Source of the DNA: Blautia wexlerae
GTDB lineage: Bacteria > Bacillota > Clostridia > Lachnospirales > Lachnospiraceae
Reading direction: 5' to 3'
Length of the DNA stretch: 64,000 bases
NCBI RefSeq assembly: GCF_013300825.1
Contig: NZ_JAAIMY010000011.1
Location: forward strand, 36,836 to 100,835
Under the pieces are notes generated by a model. The model was not told where the DNA came from. It did no database searches and was given only the letters and a program-made list of their open reading frames with translations. The stretch's first letter is position 1; each line of letters starts with the position of its first letter. A program made the position numbers and the translations under genes. Below, one piece after another: positions 1 through 8,181 of this stretch.

Positions 1-152
1 GTTCTTCTTGCTGTATCATAATATTTCTTTATAAATTCGCCGACTTCTTCAGAATATCCATTGATGCGGTAGAAATAAACACCTTTCTCCCGCCTGCTGT
101 TCAGTTCGACAAAATAATCACTGAGGTTTTGAATTTTTTTGTGTTCCAACAT
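1..152 (-). CDS. partial gene, possibly YceG-like component of a Ter-associated biosynthetic module
   Basis: Only the first 50 codons lie in the window; the gene runs off the left edge. The ATG at 152 has an AAGGTGAG ribosome-binding site eight bases upstream. The N-terminus is charged and contains a VYFYRINGYSEE segment followed by a KKYYDTARR stretch. I recall similar N-termini in YceG-type proteins of tellurium-stress biosynthetic modules, and the neighbours (HpcH/HpaI-like lyase, StiP, PRTase-TRSP) belong to that module. The family name is therefore inferred mainly from context. The gene diverges from the lyase gene at 570. Confidence 0.45.
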   Translation of the reverse strand, partial: MLEHKKIQNLSDYFVELNSRREKGVYFYRINGYSEEVGEFIKKYYDTARR

Positions 153-569
153 ATAAGTATCTCACCTTCAATATCTGCTTATCTTATTTCTGTTCATGAT
201 AAGTTCTACAGCAATTTCATAAAATAATGCGGAACCATAATTTTCTCCAAATTTTCGTATAAATTCTACCTCAAAATTGTATCATATTGCTATTTATATT
301 TCAAGAAAATTCCCCTGTTCTTTCCATAAGAGAAGACGTAGTGTATTACTATTTACTCCGTTCACAACAACGACACAATAACCTTTCTCTTTCTGTATTT
401 TCATAAGTCAAAAACTCCTCTATGGCTTATTCCCCTGAAATGTGCTATGATGTAGCTGCTGACTCGGTCCTTCACACTGTGATGGGCCGGATTACCTGCA
501 GTATTTTATTGAATTTCTATAAGGTACCCTATTTACGGGAATTTTTGTAGATATGTCAGAAGGAGTGTT
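153..569. other. divergent intergenic region with repeat fragments
   Basis: This 417-base stretch separates the divergent partial gene and the lyase gene and should hold promoters for both. It carries two pieces resembling the hairpin repeat seen complete at 6908-7004: a gcaatttcataaaataatgc segment near 209 and a cttcacactgtgatgg...gcagtattttattgaat segment at about 472-520. A 36-codon minus-strand reading frame at 294-404 has a GAGGAG site but nothing else to support it. No tRNA or known riboswitch is recognisable. Confidence 0.5.
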
Positions 570-1532
570 ATGAAAAATAATGTTTTATATTACAGTGTAG
601 GTCCATTACTCTATTGTCCTGCCAACAGAATATCCATCACTGATTCTCTGATAAATGAAAGATTCGGGAACAGATTTTCTCTTGCTCTCTGTCTTGAAGA
701 TACCATAAACGCCGATCATGTTGAAGAAGCCGAGCAGATACTGATTTCTTCTCTCAGCCAGATATTCATACAGCATGAACAAAAGCCATTCTATCTGCCA
801 AAAATATTTATCCGGGTTCGGAATCCACAGCAGATTCAGAGATTAACAAAAGCTCTTGGGCAATCCATTAAGATTGTTACCGGTTTCATCGTCCCTAAAT
901 TCAGCCCGGATAACGCACAAAGTTATATTGAGCAGATGATCCTCGTCAATGAACTTGTCGCAAAAAAGCTTTACATGATGCCTATTTACGAAAGTCCTTC
1001 CATTATAGATTTGCGAAACAGAATTGATATTCTCTATTTGTTAAGGGATTCTTTAGCCAGAATTGAAGATCTTATATTGAATATACGTGTTGGCGGAAAT
1101 GATCTGTGCCATATGTTTGGGTTTCGCAGACATGCCAATGAATCTATTCACAGCATCAGACCTGTTTCAGATATTTTCTCAGATATTATCACTGTATATG
1201 GTATGGATTATGTGATTTCCGGTCCTGTATGGGAATATTATGCCGGTGACAGCTGGAAAGAAGGAATGATTCAGGAAATCCGGGAAGACAGACTTTGCGG
1301 TTTCATCGGAAAAACCGTTATCCACCCTTCACAGATCCCTGTAGTAAACAGAGCTTATCAGGTTTCACGAAATGACTACCTTGACGCACAGGCGATTTTA
1401 AACTGGAATGCTGATTCTGCTTCCCTTGTTGCAGGAAGCAAAACCAGAGAAAGAATGAATGAATATAAAACCCATCTGAACTGGGCTAAGAAAACAGTTT
1501 ATCTTTCAGAAGTTTTCGGAATAACAGAATAA
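570..1532 (+). CDS. HpcH/HpaI aldolase / citrate lyase beta-like protein
   Basis: This 320-residue protein resembles the CitE-like (HpcH/HpaI) lyases. The N-terminal half has the family barrel pattern, with an acidic EDTINADHVEEAEQ segment near residue 42, FIRVRNPQQ near 81 and VTGFIVPKFS near 101. Family members cleave or form C-C bonds on acyl-CoA or keto-acid substrates using Mg2+; the substrate here is unknown. Start: ATG at 570 behind AGAAGGAG. It converges on the StiP gene (12 bases between the stops). The gene set matches the predicted biosynthetic module described next to TerD-type tellurium-resistance genes, which argues for a small-molecule synthesis role rather than citrate metabolism. 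Confidence 0.7.
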   Translation: MKNNVLYYSVGPLLYCPANRISITDSLINERFGNRFSLALCLEDTINADHVEEAEQILISSLSQIFIQHEQKPFYLPKIFIRVRNPQQIQRLTKALGQSIKIVTGFIVPKFSPDNAQSYIEQMILVNELVAKKLYMMPIYESPSIIDLRNRIDILYLLRDSLARIEDLILNIRVGGNDLCHMFGFRRHANESIHSIRPVSDIFSDIITVYGMDYVISGPVWEYYAGDSWKEGMIQEIREDRLCGFIGKTVIHPSQIPVVNRAYQVSRNDYLDAQAILNWNADSASLVAGSKTRERMNEYKTHLNWAKKTVYLSEVFGITE

Positions 1533-1544
1533 GTATTACCCTTC

Positions 1545-2597
1545 TCACGCATCCGCAAGCTTCTTAATGATTCCACAGCATTTATAATGTGTAAGTGGAT
1601 AGTATTCTACAGGTGTATGTTTCTCTTCGGCAAGTCTGACAATATGCTCCAACTGAGGATTTCCCTTATATCGCTCATCGATCAGCACCTTCCAGGGAAT
1701 TCTCCTCAGTAATACTCTTGTTGTCTCTCCGATCCCCGGTTTGATCAGATTAATATCGTCAATACCGAAATTCTTTCCTATATTTATTACCTCATCAATA
1801 CCCTGACTTTCCACTCTTTTTTCCAGATCAGGTGTATTCTCCATATTAAATTCCTTTTCAATGGTTTCAATAAAGTCATATGACAGATCAGAATCTGTCA
1901 GTTCTCCGTAATAGACTGCCCCATGGAAATCATCTCTGCCTATTATGTCATCTCTCAGAAAAGTACGGCTGATAAGGCCGGATACTGTACTGTTCAGGCA
2001 GGAACTTGGGATCAGGATATCTTCATGTGTTCCGCAAAGCTCCGTAACATTTGCCGGATCTGCCACTACCGCTATGTCAGCAGAAACCCCTTCATATGCA
2101 GAGATATCTTTCTTCAATTCATTCAGGATCGCACCCTTGCCAATCCATCCGTCCACAAATAAAATCTGCTGCGGTCTGTACTTTTCAAGCAGATACTTCA
2201 TGGCATTATCGTCAATCCCTCTTCCTCTGATAATTGAAATGGAATAATGCGGCACATTTATACCATATTTGAATTTGATGTATCGCTTCACAAGGATACC
2301 AATTGGGATTCCCGCTCTGGCAAGGGATACCAGGACAATTTTCTTTCCCTTATTCTCTATGATCTTATCTGCCAGCATTCCTACTGCATTGGCAACCGGC
2401 TTCGCATAATGTTTCAGCGCATTATGATATACCTGCATATACTGATTTGTAGGAACATATTCAACAGGCAGCATCTCGCTGTAATGTTTCCCGGACTGAA
2501 TCAGTTTCTCCCGCACTTTGGCAGGCTGAGGTTCTACCAGCCCGGTAATATCCTTCAATAATAAAATCACATCTTCTTCTGAATAGGAACTTCTCAA
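1545..2597 (-). CDS. StiP-type protein (PRTase-like/cysteine protease family with C-terminal PELOTA-like domain)
   Basis: This 350-residue protein matches the StiP family (annotated as cysteine protease StiP, structurally a phosphoribosyltransferase-like fold). Visible features are a VSLARAGIPIGIL segment near residue 92, QILFVDGWIGKG near 144 (a PRPP-loop-like position) and SSCLNSTVSGLISRT near 198, which contains the candidate catalytic cysteine. The C-terminal third (from about 260) fits the small PELOTA-like domain. The start is TTG at 2597, one base after the stop of the PRTase gene, so translation is probably coupled. It is the third gene of a MarR-PRTase-StiP operon. The biochemical activity is unproven in the family; module membership is well supported by context. 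Confidence 0.72.
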   Translation of the reverse strand: MRSSYSEEDVILLLKDITGLVEPQPAKVREKLIQSGKHYSEMLPVEYVPTNQYMQVYHNALKHYAKPVANAVGMLADKIIENKGKKIVLVSLARAGIPIGILVKRYIKFKYGINVPHYSISIIRGRGIDDNAMKYLLEKYRPQQILFVDGWIGKGAILNELKKDISAYEGVSADIAVVADPANVTELCGTHEDILIPSSCLNSTVSGLISRTFLRDDIIGRDDFHGAVYYGELTDSDLSYDFIETIEKEFNMENTPDLEKRVESQGIDEVINIGKNFGIDDINLIKPGIGETTRVLLRRIPWKVLIDERYKGNPQLEHIVRLAEEKHTPVEYYPLTHYKCCGIIKKLADA

Positions 2598-2598
2598 A

Positions 2599-3705
2599 TC
2601 AGCACCACCTTACAACTGTAATATCCTTGTTCTGCATCCGGACAGCATTTATCAGCGTTTCCTGACTCTCCTTTATTTCCGGGGAATCTGTAACAATCAA
2701 TACCTTGTCATATTTTCCTATATCGTAAATAAACGTTCTCCTGTCCGGATCATATAAACTTTTCAGTTCATATCTGCTGTGAAGGGGATACTCTTTTTCC
2801 AGACTCACAGCAATGGGACTTCTTGTAGTCGAATGGCACCTTACTTCGGCTCCCTCTTTTTCCATCTTTCTTCCGATATAAAGTGCAGGGAACATAAACT
2901 CCTCAGTGCCGATCACCAGTATTTTTTTGCCAGATATATTATCAGCCATGTTTCCGATTTTCTCCCGGATTTCTCTCCACAGATTCTCACATGCTTCCTC
3001 ATATTTCCTGGAATCAATCAGTCTGCGGGCATCCATCCGGTCTTTAACATAAATCGTTGTATACTCTGCGGCCTTATCCGGACATTTATAATAAAATCCG
3101 TCTCCCTTAAATGTTTCTGCTCTGTCTCCGTAAGTACTGTGATCCGTTTTTACCAGATAATACAGGGAAATCCCCTGTCTCTTATAACGTTCCAGATTCT
3201 CCTCGCTCATTCCGTTTAACAGAGATGCTACTGAATATTTAAATTTTCCGTCATATTCCCTGTCAAGAATACTGATGATATTCCGAATTGTTTTTCCGGT
3301 AGTTACTTCATCCTCGATAAATATGATCCGATCCGTCTCCGCCGCTGCTCTGTCAATATCATCTTTTACCAGCTTCTGCTCTGTGGCATGGCTGTGTTCC
3401 TCGGAAAAAAACAGATAATTCACGCCGGGAATAACTTCTCTGGTGGTCTGAATATAATCTGCCCCCACAGTAATCGCTGCCTGAGCACCTATGGCAGTTG
3501 CTGTCTCCGCAAAGCCCACCAACAAAAGTTTTTCATCTTTGTATTTCTCCCTGAAAGTATCTGCCAGAGCAGCAAATAAATCCAGTGCCTTTGATGGCAC
3601 TACCGGAATATGCTTTCCCTGAAGCGGATCCACTACCAGATAGTTTCTCTTCGTATTATTTTCCCTTTTTGCGATCTTTACTAAATCCTTCTCAGTATAT
3701 TCCAT
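2599..3705 (-). CDS. phosphoribosyltransferase (PRTase_2) with C-terminal TRSP domain
   Basis: This 368-residue protein has an N-terminal phosphoribosyltransferase-like domain: LLVGFAETATAIGAQA near residue 60 and the acidic loop RIIFIEDEVTTGKTIRN near 127, which looks like a PRPP-binding loop. The C-terminal part, with KKILVIGTEEFMFPALYIGR near 260 and a VRCHSTTRSPI segment near 289, fits the TRSP domain that accompanies this PRTase in Ter-associated biosynthetic modules. Such modules are predicted to make a nucleoside-like metabolite. The ATG at 3705 follows GAAGGAG; 11 bases separate it from the MarR gene upstream, and StiP follows directly. Confidence 0.72.
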   Translation of the reverse strand: MEYTEKDLVKIAKRENNTKRNYLVVDPLQGKHIPVVPSKALDLFAALADTFREKYKDEKLLLVGFAETATAIGAQAAITVGADYIQTTREVIPGVNYLFFSEEHSHATEQKLVKDDIDRAAAETDRIIFIEDEVTTGKTIRNIISILDREYDGKFKYSVASLLNGMSEENLERYKRQGISLYYLVKTDHSTYGDRAETFKGDGFYYKCPDKAAEYTTIYVKDRMDARRLIDSRKYEEACENLWREIREKIGNMADNISGKKILVIGTEEFMFPALYIGRKMEKEGAEVRCHSTTRSPIAVSLEKEYPLHSRYELKSLYDPDRRTFIYDIGKYDKVLIVTDSPEIKESQETLINAVRMQNKDITVVRWC

Positions 3706-3716
3706 CTTTACTCCTT

Positions 3717-4154
3717 CTACTGATATGATCTGAAAAATCCCCGCAACTTGGTCAGGGCTTTCGTCAGTGTCTCTGTCTCTTCCACATTCAGACCTTTAAG
3801 TACAGCCAGCACCATCTTCTCATGGAAATCTTTATGATGATAATAAGCTTTCTTCCCCTGTTCTGTCAGGGAGATCAGCACAACCCTTCGGTCCTCCTGA
3901 CTTCTCATACGCTGGATATATCCCTTCTTTACAAGATTATTCACAGCGATCGTCAATGTACCCACAGTCACATTCAGTTCTCTGGCTACTGTTGACATAT
4001 TCTTCTGTTCCCGGATACCTACTGCATTAATAATGTGCATATCATTGACAGAAATATTCTTATATTCTCCCGTAATCAATGCCCGTTCTTCCAGGTCCAG
4101 AATCTCATTAAATAAATTGACCAGTACATCATTAATTGCCTCATAATGGTTCAT
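3717..4154 (-). CDS. MarR family transcriptional regulator
   Basis: A 145-residue winged-helix regulator. The MarR core is clear: MSTVARELNVTVGTLTIAVNNLVKKGYI is the helix-turn-helix region and RMRSQEDRRVVLISLTEQGKKA the wing. The start at 4154 (MNHYEAIN) is preferred over an upstream ATG because AGGGAGGT sits six bases before it. The N-terminus resembles FabT-like clostridial regulators, but no fatty-acid genes are adjacent; it heads the PRTase-StiP operon. Its promoter (4239-4267) is overlapped by a near-perfect palindrome at 4252-4272, which suggests autoregulation and control of the biosynthetic module. The ligand is unknown. Confidence 0.85.
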   Translation of the reverse strand: MNHYEAINDVLVNLFNEILDLEERALITGEYKNISVNDMHIINAVGIREQKNMSTVARELNVTVGTLTIAVNNLVKKGYIQRMRSQEDRRVVLISLTEQGKKAYYHHKDFHEKMVLAVLKGLNVEETETLTKALTKLRGFFRSYQ

Positions 4155-4238
4155 CCGGTTACCTCCCTCTTTTTGCTTAAGCAATTCCATATAGCATTGC
4201 TGTAGCATGTTTGTACATTCATGGTTATATTGCTACCT

Positions 4239-4272
4239 ATTATACACTAAAATACTTTGTCTCACAAAGCAT
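4239..4272 (-). promoter_or_regulatory. promoter with overlapping MarR-type operator
   Basis: On the minus strand there is a TTGTGA -35 (4262-4267), a 17-base spacer and a perfect TATAAT -10 (4239-4244). The palindrome ATGCTTTGT-GAG-ACAAAGTAT (4252-4272; one mismatch in nine-base arms) covers the -35 box. Size and position fit a MarR dimer site controlling the marR-PRTase-StiP operon. Confidence 0.7.
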
Positions 4273-4331
4273 TTCTGGCAGGTTTTCAAAGAATTTCTCT
4301 CTTAATTCTTTCTTTGAACCATGAAATTTGT

Positions 4332-4506
4332 TATAATGAACAGATAGATTACGGTTCACACGCCCCTATCTCATTTCCGTATGCAGTCTGCAATGAATTT
4401 GAGATACGGTACTGAGAGCGAAGCGAACAGCAATACAGACTGCAGATTGCTGTAACTGTTCAGTACTCTCACTGTTAAGAACTATTTTAGTTAAAGGGAA
4501 TTTTCT
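4332..4506 (+). promoter_or_regulatory. capA leader region
   Basis: A perfect TATAAT at 4332-4337 is a likely -10 box; no good -35 is seen at 17 bases. The leader that follows (to 4506) holds imperfect inverted repeats (a gcagtctgca segment answered by cagactgcag) and a gagagcgaagcgaac piece reminiscent of the palindromic repeats at 11115 and 15188. The remaining gene-free DNA up to 4506 shows nothing else. Confidence 0.4.
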
Positions 4507-5961
4507 ATGAGAAAAAATAATATGCCACTTAATTTACGGGAGAGAATCAACTCCCGGATCAGTCTTCTGTGTTCTGTTGTTGTTCTGGTCCTGCTCGTTC
4601 TGGTGATGCATCAGATGGATTACACCCTGATCCGTAAACCGCAGAAAGAATCAGCAGAAGCAGCGGCTCTCAAGGAACAGCAGGATAAGATTGAAGCTGA
4701 AACACCTGTCATCTCCACTGCAAGTGTAATTGCTGTTGGAGATAACCTTTATCACAGCAAGCTGTATGAATCCGGCGAGAATGACTCCGGCATATGGAAT
4801 TATGACCATATCTACACTCATGTTCTGGACCAGATTCAGGCTGCAGACGTGGCCATGATCGACCAGGAAACGGTTTTTGCTCCAAACCACGATGCTGTCA
4901 GCACTTATCCTTCCTTTGCCACTCCTCAGGAAGTTGGAGATGCCATTATCAAAGCAGGGTTTGATGTAGTGGAATCTGCCACAAATCACGCCGATGATTA
5001 TGGATATGACTATCTGAAAAGTACTCTGGATTTCTGGAGCACCAATTATCCGGATATTCCTGTACTTGGTATCCACGCCACCCAGGAAGATGCAGACACT
5101 GTCAAAGTAAAAGAAGTGAATGGTATTAAGATTGCTTTTCTTGACTATACATACGGCACCAATAATTCCGGTGCAGGCGAAGGATATGAGTACATGATCG
5201 ATATCTTTGATAAGGATAAGATCACCACAATGATCCAGAAAGCCAAAGAAATCAGCGACTGCATCATCTTTGTGGCTCACTGGGGAACAGAAGATGAAAC
5301 CATGCCAAATGAATACGAGAAACAATGGGCCGCTTTTCTGATGCAGCAGGGTGTTGATGTGATCATTGGCGGTCATCCGCATGTGCTTCAGCCTTACGGA
5401 CAGCTTTCTGATGACCAGGGACACAATACCACCATATTCTACTCCCTCGGAAACTTTGTTTCCACTCAGCAGGAACTCCCGGAACTTCTGGAAGGAATGG
5501 CAAGTTTTACCATACAGAAATCAACTCTGAACGGCAAATCAACCATCCAGATCCTTTCTCCGGAAGTGAAACCTATGGTCATGCATTATGATTACGATAA
5601 CGGAGAATACGGACCATATATGCTGGATGATTATACAGAAGAACTTGCTTCTTCCCACAGTGTAAGAAATGTGATCGGTGATGAGTTTACTCTCGATAAC
5701 CTGAAAGCCAAATTTAAGGAAATCATGTCCATGAATGTGAAGCCTTCCACAAATACAAACCTGCTGAACGTCAAGTTTGACTGGGAGGGCAACATGATTG
5801 ACAAAACTACCGGAAATGTAGTGGAAGATACAGAATCCATCCACTCCTGGGAATATCAGGCAGACACATCAGACGGAACCGAAGACTCTTCCGACAGTTC
5901 TGACAGCTCTTCGGATGAAAGTTCCGATGATTCTTCAAACGAATATGACAGCGGTTATTGA
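4507..5961 (+). CDS. CapA family metallophosphatase-like protein, membrane anchored
   Basis: This 484-residue protein has one N-terminal membrane segment (about residues 19-38, LLCSVVVLVLLVLVMHQM) followed by an extracytoplasmic PGA_cap/CapA metallophosphatase domain. Visible family motifs are ASVIAVGDNL near 74, a conserved ESATNHADD (about residue 158), VAHWGTEDE (about 258) and GGHPHVLQP (about 284). The last 40 residues are a Ser/Asp/Glu-rich low-complexity tail. CapA proteins act in poly-gamma-glutamate or cell-surface polymer handling; no PgsBC partners are seen here, so the substrate is open. The ATG follows an AAAGGGA site. A terminator lies at 5985-6022. Confidence 0.85.
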   Translation: MRKNNMPLNLRERINSRISLLCSVVVLVLLVLVMHQMDYTLIRKPQKESAEAAALKEQQDKIEAETPVISTASVIAVGDNLYHSKLYESGENDSGIWNYDHIYTHVLDQIQAADVAMIDQETVFAPNHDAVSTYPSFATPQEVGDAIIKAGFDVVESATNHADDYGYDYLKSTLDFWSTNYPDIPVLGIHATQEDADTVKVKEVNGIKIAFLDYTYGTNNSGAGEGYEYMIDIFDKDKITTMIQKAKEISDCIIFVAHWGTEDETMPNEYEKQWAAFLMQQGVDVIIGGHPHVLQPYGQLSDDQGHNTTIFYSLGNFVSTQQELPELLEGMASFTIQKSTLNGKSTIQILSPEVKPMVMHYDYDNGEYGPYMLDDYTEELASSHSVRNVIGDEFTLDNLKAKFKEIMSMNVKPSTNTNLLNVKFDWEGNMIDKTTGNVVEDTESIHSWEYQADTSDGTEDSSDSSDSSSDESSDDSSNEYDSGY

Positions 5962-5984
5962 TGAATGCCCGATTTGTATATAGC

Positions 5985-6022
5985 AAAAAAGATGCTGACT
6001 GTAATCAGTCGGCATCTTTTTT
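5985..6022 (+). terminator. intrinsic terminator after capA
   Basis: An inverted repeat with arms AAAAAGATGCTGACTG and CAGTCGGCATCTTTTTT around a TAAT loop ends in a T run. It lies 24 bases after the capA stop. Confidence 0.85.
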
Positions 6023-6025
6023 ATA

Positions 6026-6113
6026 GCAATCCGCTTTGCTACGTAGCTCTATACCGAATAACTGCTTATTGCTTTTCACAACCTCCGCAGGGGACTTACT
6101 TAATTCGGTTAAA
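6026..6113. repeat. dispersed intergenic repeat (CCGCTT...CGAATAACTGC family)
   Basis: This block reads caatccgctttgctacg, then ctctataccgaataactgc, then aggggacttacttaattcggttaa. Close relatives occur at 17906-17953 (caatccgcttcgctacg plus caccgaataactgc), with shorter pieces at about 41680-41730, 46290-46322 and 63690-63730. All are intergenic. No transposase is associated. Confidence 0.55.
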
Positions 6114-6882
6114 CTCCCAGCAGTTTCTCTGCATTCTGTCTGGTCACATCAATGACCTCTTCTGCTGTAATTCCCTTCAGTTCTGCGATTGCCTGTGCTA
6201 CATAAGGCAGATTTAATGACGAATTTCTCTTACCTCTGTTTGGCTCCGGAGACATATAGGGACAGTCTGTTTCCAGAACAAGCTGAGACAGGGGTGCATA
6301 CTGAACCGTCTCTTTCAGTTTCTTTGCGTTCTTAAAAGTGACAACTCCGCCGATTCCCAGATACAGTCCCATTTTCAGATATTCTGCCGCAATCTCCCTG
6401 CTGTATGAAAAACAATGAATGATACCGCCATACATACCACCCTGCATATATTCTCTGACGATATTCAAAGTATCCTCGGCAGCCTCTCTGCTGTGGATCA
6501 TAAACGGAAGCTTCTCTTCCCTGGCAATGTCAAGCTGAGCGCGAAACATTTTCTGCTGGATCTGATGTTCCTCTTCTTCCTTATGCCAGTAATAGTCCAG
6601 CCCGATCTCACCGATTGCCACCATCTTGTCCATATGGGATAATCTGCGGATCTCATCCAGAGTCTCCTGTGTCATCTTATCTGCATCATCCGGATGGATT
6701 CCCACTGCTCCATATATAAAAGGATATTTCTCCATCAGCTTCACAGTATCCTGAAAACCGCCTACAGATGCACAGACATTCACAATCTTCTCAATTCCTC
6801 CATCGTACATAGACGTAAGAAGCGCTTCCCTGTCTGTGTCAAAGGCCTCGTCATCATAGTGCGCATGTGTATCAATAATCAT
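6109..6882 (-). CDS. TatD family DNase (metal-dependent hydrolase)
   Basis: A 257-residue TIM-barrel hydrolase. The family landmarks are all present: the MIIDTHAHYDDEAFD N-terminus with the metal-binding HxH, AVGIHPDDA near residue 80, GEIGLDYYW near 107, FMIHSRE near 140, IIHCFSYS near 169 and LVLETDCPYMSP near 216. TatD proteins are Mg2+-dependent 3'-5' exonucleases implicated in DNA repair and degradation. The start at 6882 is preferred to an in-frame ATG six codons upstream because an AGGAG lies nine bases ahead of it. It is usually found near metG in Firmicutes, as here. It is full length with no anomalies. Confidence 0.93.
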   Translation of the reverse strand: MIIDTHAHYDDEAFDTDREALLTSMYDGGIEKIVNVCASVGGFQDTVKLMEKYPFIYGAVGIHPDDADKMTQETLDEIRRLSHMDKMVAIGEIGLDYYWHKEEEEHQIQQKMFRAQLDIAREEKLPFMIHSREAAEDTLNIVREYMQGGMYGGIIHCFSYSREIAAEYLKMGLYLGIGGVVTFKNAKKLKETVQYAPLSQLVLETDCPYMSPEPNRGKRNSSLNLPYVAQAIAELKGITAEEVIDVTRQNAEKLLGV

Positions 6883-6907
6883 TTTTTCCAATCTCCTCAT
6901 GTAGTCT

Positions 6908-7004
6908 TATAGCAATTCCATAAAATAATACAATCAAGACAGTTCAGCAGGACTTCACGCTATGATGGACTGGATTGTTTGCAGTAATTTATGGAATTGC
7001 TATA
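6908..7004. repeat. 97-bp hairpin repeat with 17-bp perfect inverted ends
   Basis: The ends tatagcaattccataaa (6908-6924) and tttatggaattgctata (6988-7004) are exact reverse complements. The interior carries inverted caatc(c)ag/ctggattg segments around cttcacgctatgatgg, so the whole unit can fold into one long hairpin. Partial relatives lie at about 209-230, 472-525, 11893-11913 and 19343-19430. It sits between the MOSC and TatD genes. Confidence 0.75.
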
Positions 7005-7022
7005 GTCCGGTTAAAAAATCTG

Positions 7023-7451
7023 TTATAAAATTACCAGCTCATCCCCCGGATGGATCACACCGCCATGAATAACCTTCGTAAAAACTCCCTGTTTTGGCAT
7101 AATGCACTCTCCCATTTTCTTAAAGATCGCACATCCGCTGTGGCATTCTTTTCCAATCTGTGTCAGCTCCAGGACTACATCATTGCACTGGAATTTCGTA
7201 CCGATCGGAAGTGTGGCAAAGTCGATTCCCTGAACCACCAGGTTCTCTCCGAATGCCCCGTCTTCTACCTCTGCACCTCTGGCGCGAAAATCTTCAATCT
7301 TGTCAAAAGAGAGCAGACTTACCTGACGGTGCCATTTGCCGGCATGGGCATCGCCCTCGATTCCCCAGTCCTCAATTACTTTAATCTCCGGAACACTTGT
7401 CTTCTGTATTCCCTTTCTTTCACTTGTACAAACCGCAATTACTTTTCCCAT
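7023..7451 (-). CDS. MOSC domain protein
   Basis: This 142-residue protein is a stand-alone MOSC domain. It shows the GIEGDAHAG motif near residue 30, RQVSLLS near 42, the FGENL motif near 68 and the conserved cysteine region TQIGKECHSGC near 97. MOSC domains bind the molybdenum cofactor and take part in sulfur transfer or in reactions on Moco-bound substrates. It is the last gene of the moaC - MogA/MoaB - MOSC set on the minus strand, which supports a molybdopterin role. The ATG at 7451 has only a weak GGGATAATCTT region upstream. Confidence 0.9.
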   Translation of the reverse strand: MGKVIAVCTSERKGIQKTSVPEIKVIEDWGIEGDAHAGKWHRQVSLLSFDKIEDFRARGAEVEDGAFGENLVVQGIDFATLPIGTKFQCNDVVLELTQIGKECHSGCAIFKKMGECIMPKQGVFTKVIHGGVIHPGDELVIL

Positions 7452-7567
7452 AAGATTATCCCTTTTACCTTCCTGTTTTAGTTTCAGATACTGTTTTCGT
7501 ACCTGCTCTTCCGTTTATTGCCGTCAGCTTATATTCTCTGCTTTCTTATCCCTGTTATCGCCATCAG

Positions 7568-8056
7568 TTATCTTGCGCAGTTCCCTGCTTCCCCTGTCAT
7601 GATCTCAATGCCATGTCCAAGCGCATCAATAATATACTCCAGGCTCTCTTTTACAGCTTTCGGACTTCCCGGAAGATTGATGATCAGTGTTTTTTTGCGG
7701 ATACCTGCCGTAGAACGGCTGAGCATGGCGCGTTTCGTGATAGTCATGCTGTACGCACGCATTGCCTCCGGAATCCCCGGTACACGTCTGTCAATAATAT
7801 CCTCCGTTGCCTCCGGTGTAATATCTCTGGGTGAAAAACCGGTTCCGCCTGTTGTCAGGATCAGTTCCGCTGTGCCGCTGTCTGCAATTTCCGCCATTCT
7901 CTCTGACAACATCTTTCTGTCATCCGGCAGAACATCTTCAGACACAACCTCATATCCATTCTTCTCAACAATCTCTCGGATCGCAGGTCCGCTTAAATCC
8001 TCACGTTCTCCGCGATATCCCGTATCACTGGATGTAATGATCGCTACTCTTTTCAT
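7568..8056 (-). CDS. MogA/MoaB family molybdopterin adenylyltransferase-like protein
   Basis: A 162-residue protein with the MoCF-binding fold. It shows ITSSDTGYRGEREDLSGP at the N-terminus, LILTTGGTGFSPRDITPEAT near residue 64 and INLPGSPKAVKE near 126. MogA adenylates molybdopterin before molybdenum insertion; MoaB is a close paralogue and the two cannot be separated by eye. The start at 8056 (MKRVAIIT) follows a GGAGG site about ten bases upstream; the longer reading frame lacks a site. It lies between moaC and the MOSC gene in one operon. Confidence 0.88.
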   Translation of the reverse strand: MKRVAIITSSDTGYRGEREDLSGPAIREIVEKNGYEVVSEDVLPDDRKMLSERMAEIADSGTAELILTTGGTGFSPRDITPEATEDIIDRRVPGIPEAMRAYSMTITKRAMLSRSTAGIRKKTLIINLPGSPKAVKESLEYIIDALGHGIEIMTGEAGNCAR

Positions 8057-8181
8057 TTTATAAAAACCTCCCTGTCGGGCAGATAATTTTTTCGTTATCT
8101 GCCATTCTGTATTTCCATTATACACATTTCTTTCATTTTACCCAACAAATATTTTGCAAATCGCAAAGTAATTTGTGGACA

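Noticed and set aside
294..404. 36-codon minus-strand frame with a GAGGAG site upstream (MKIQKEKGYCVVVV...)
   Set aside because: No family resemblance, and located among repeat fragments in a divergent intergenic region; not enough support for a gene.
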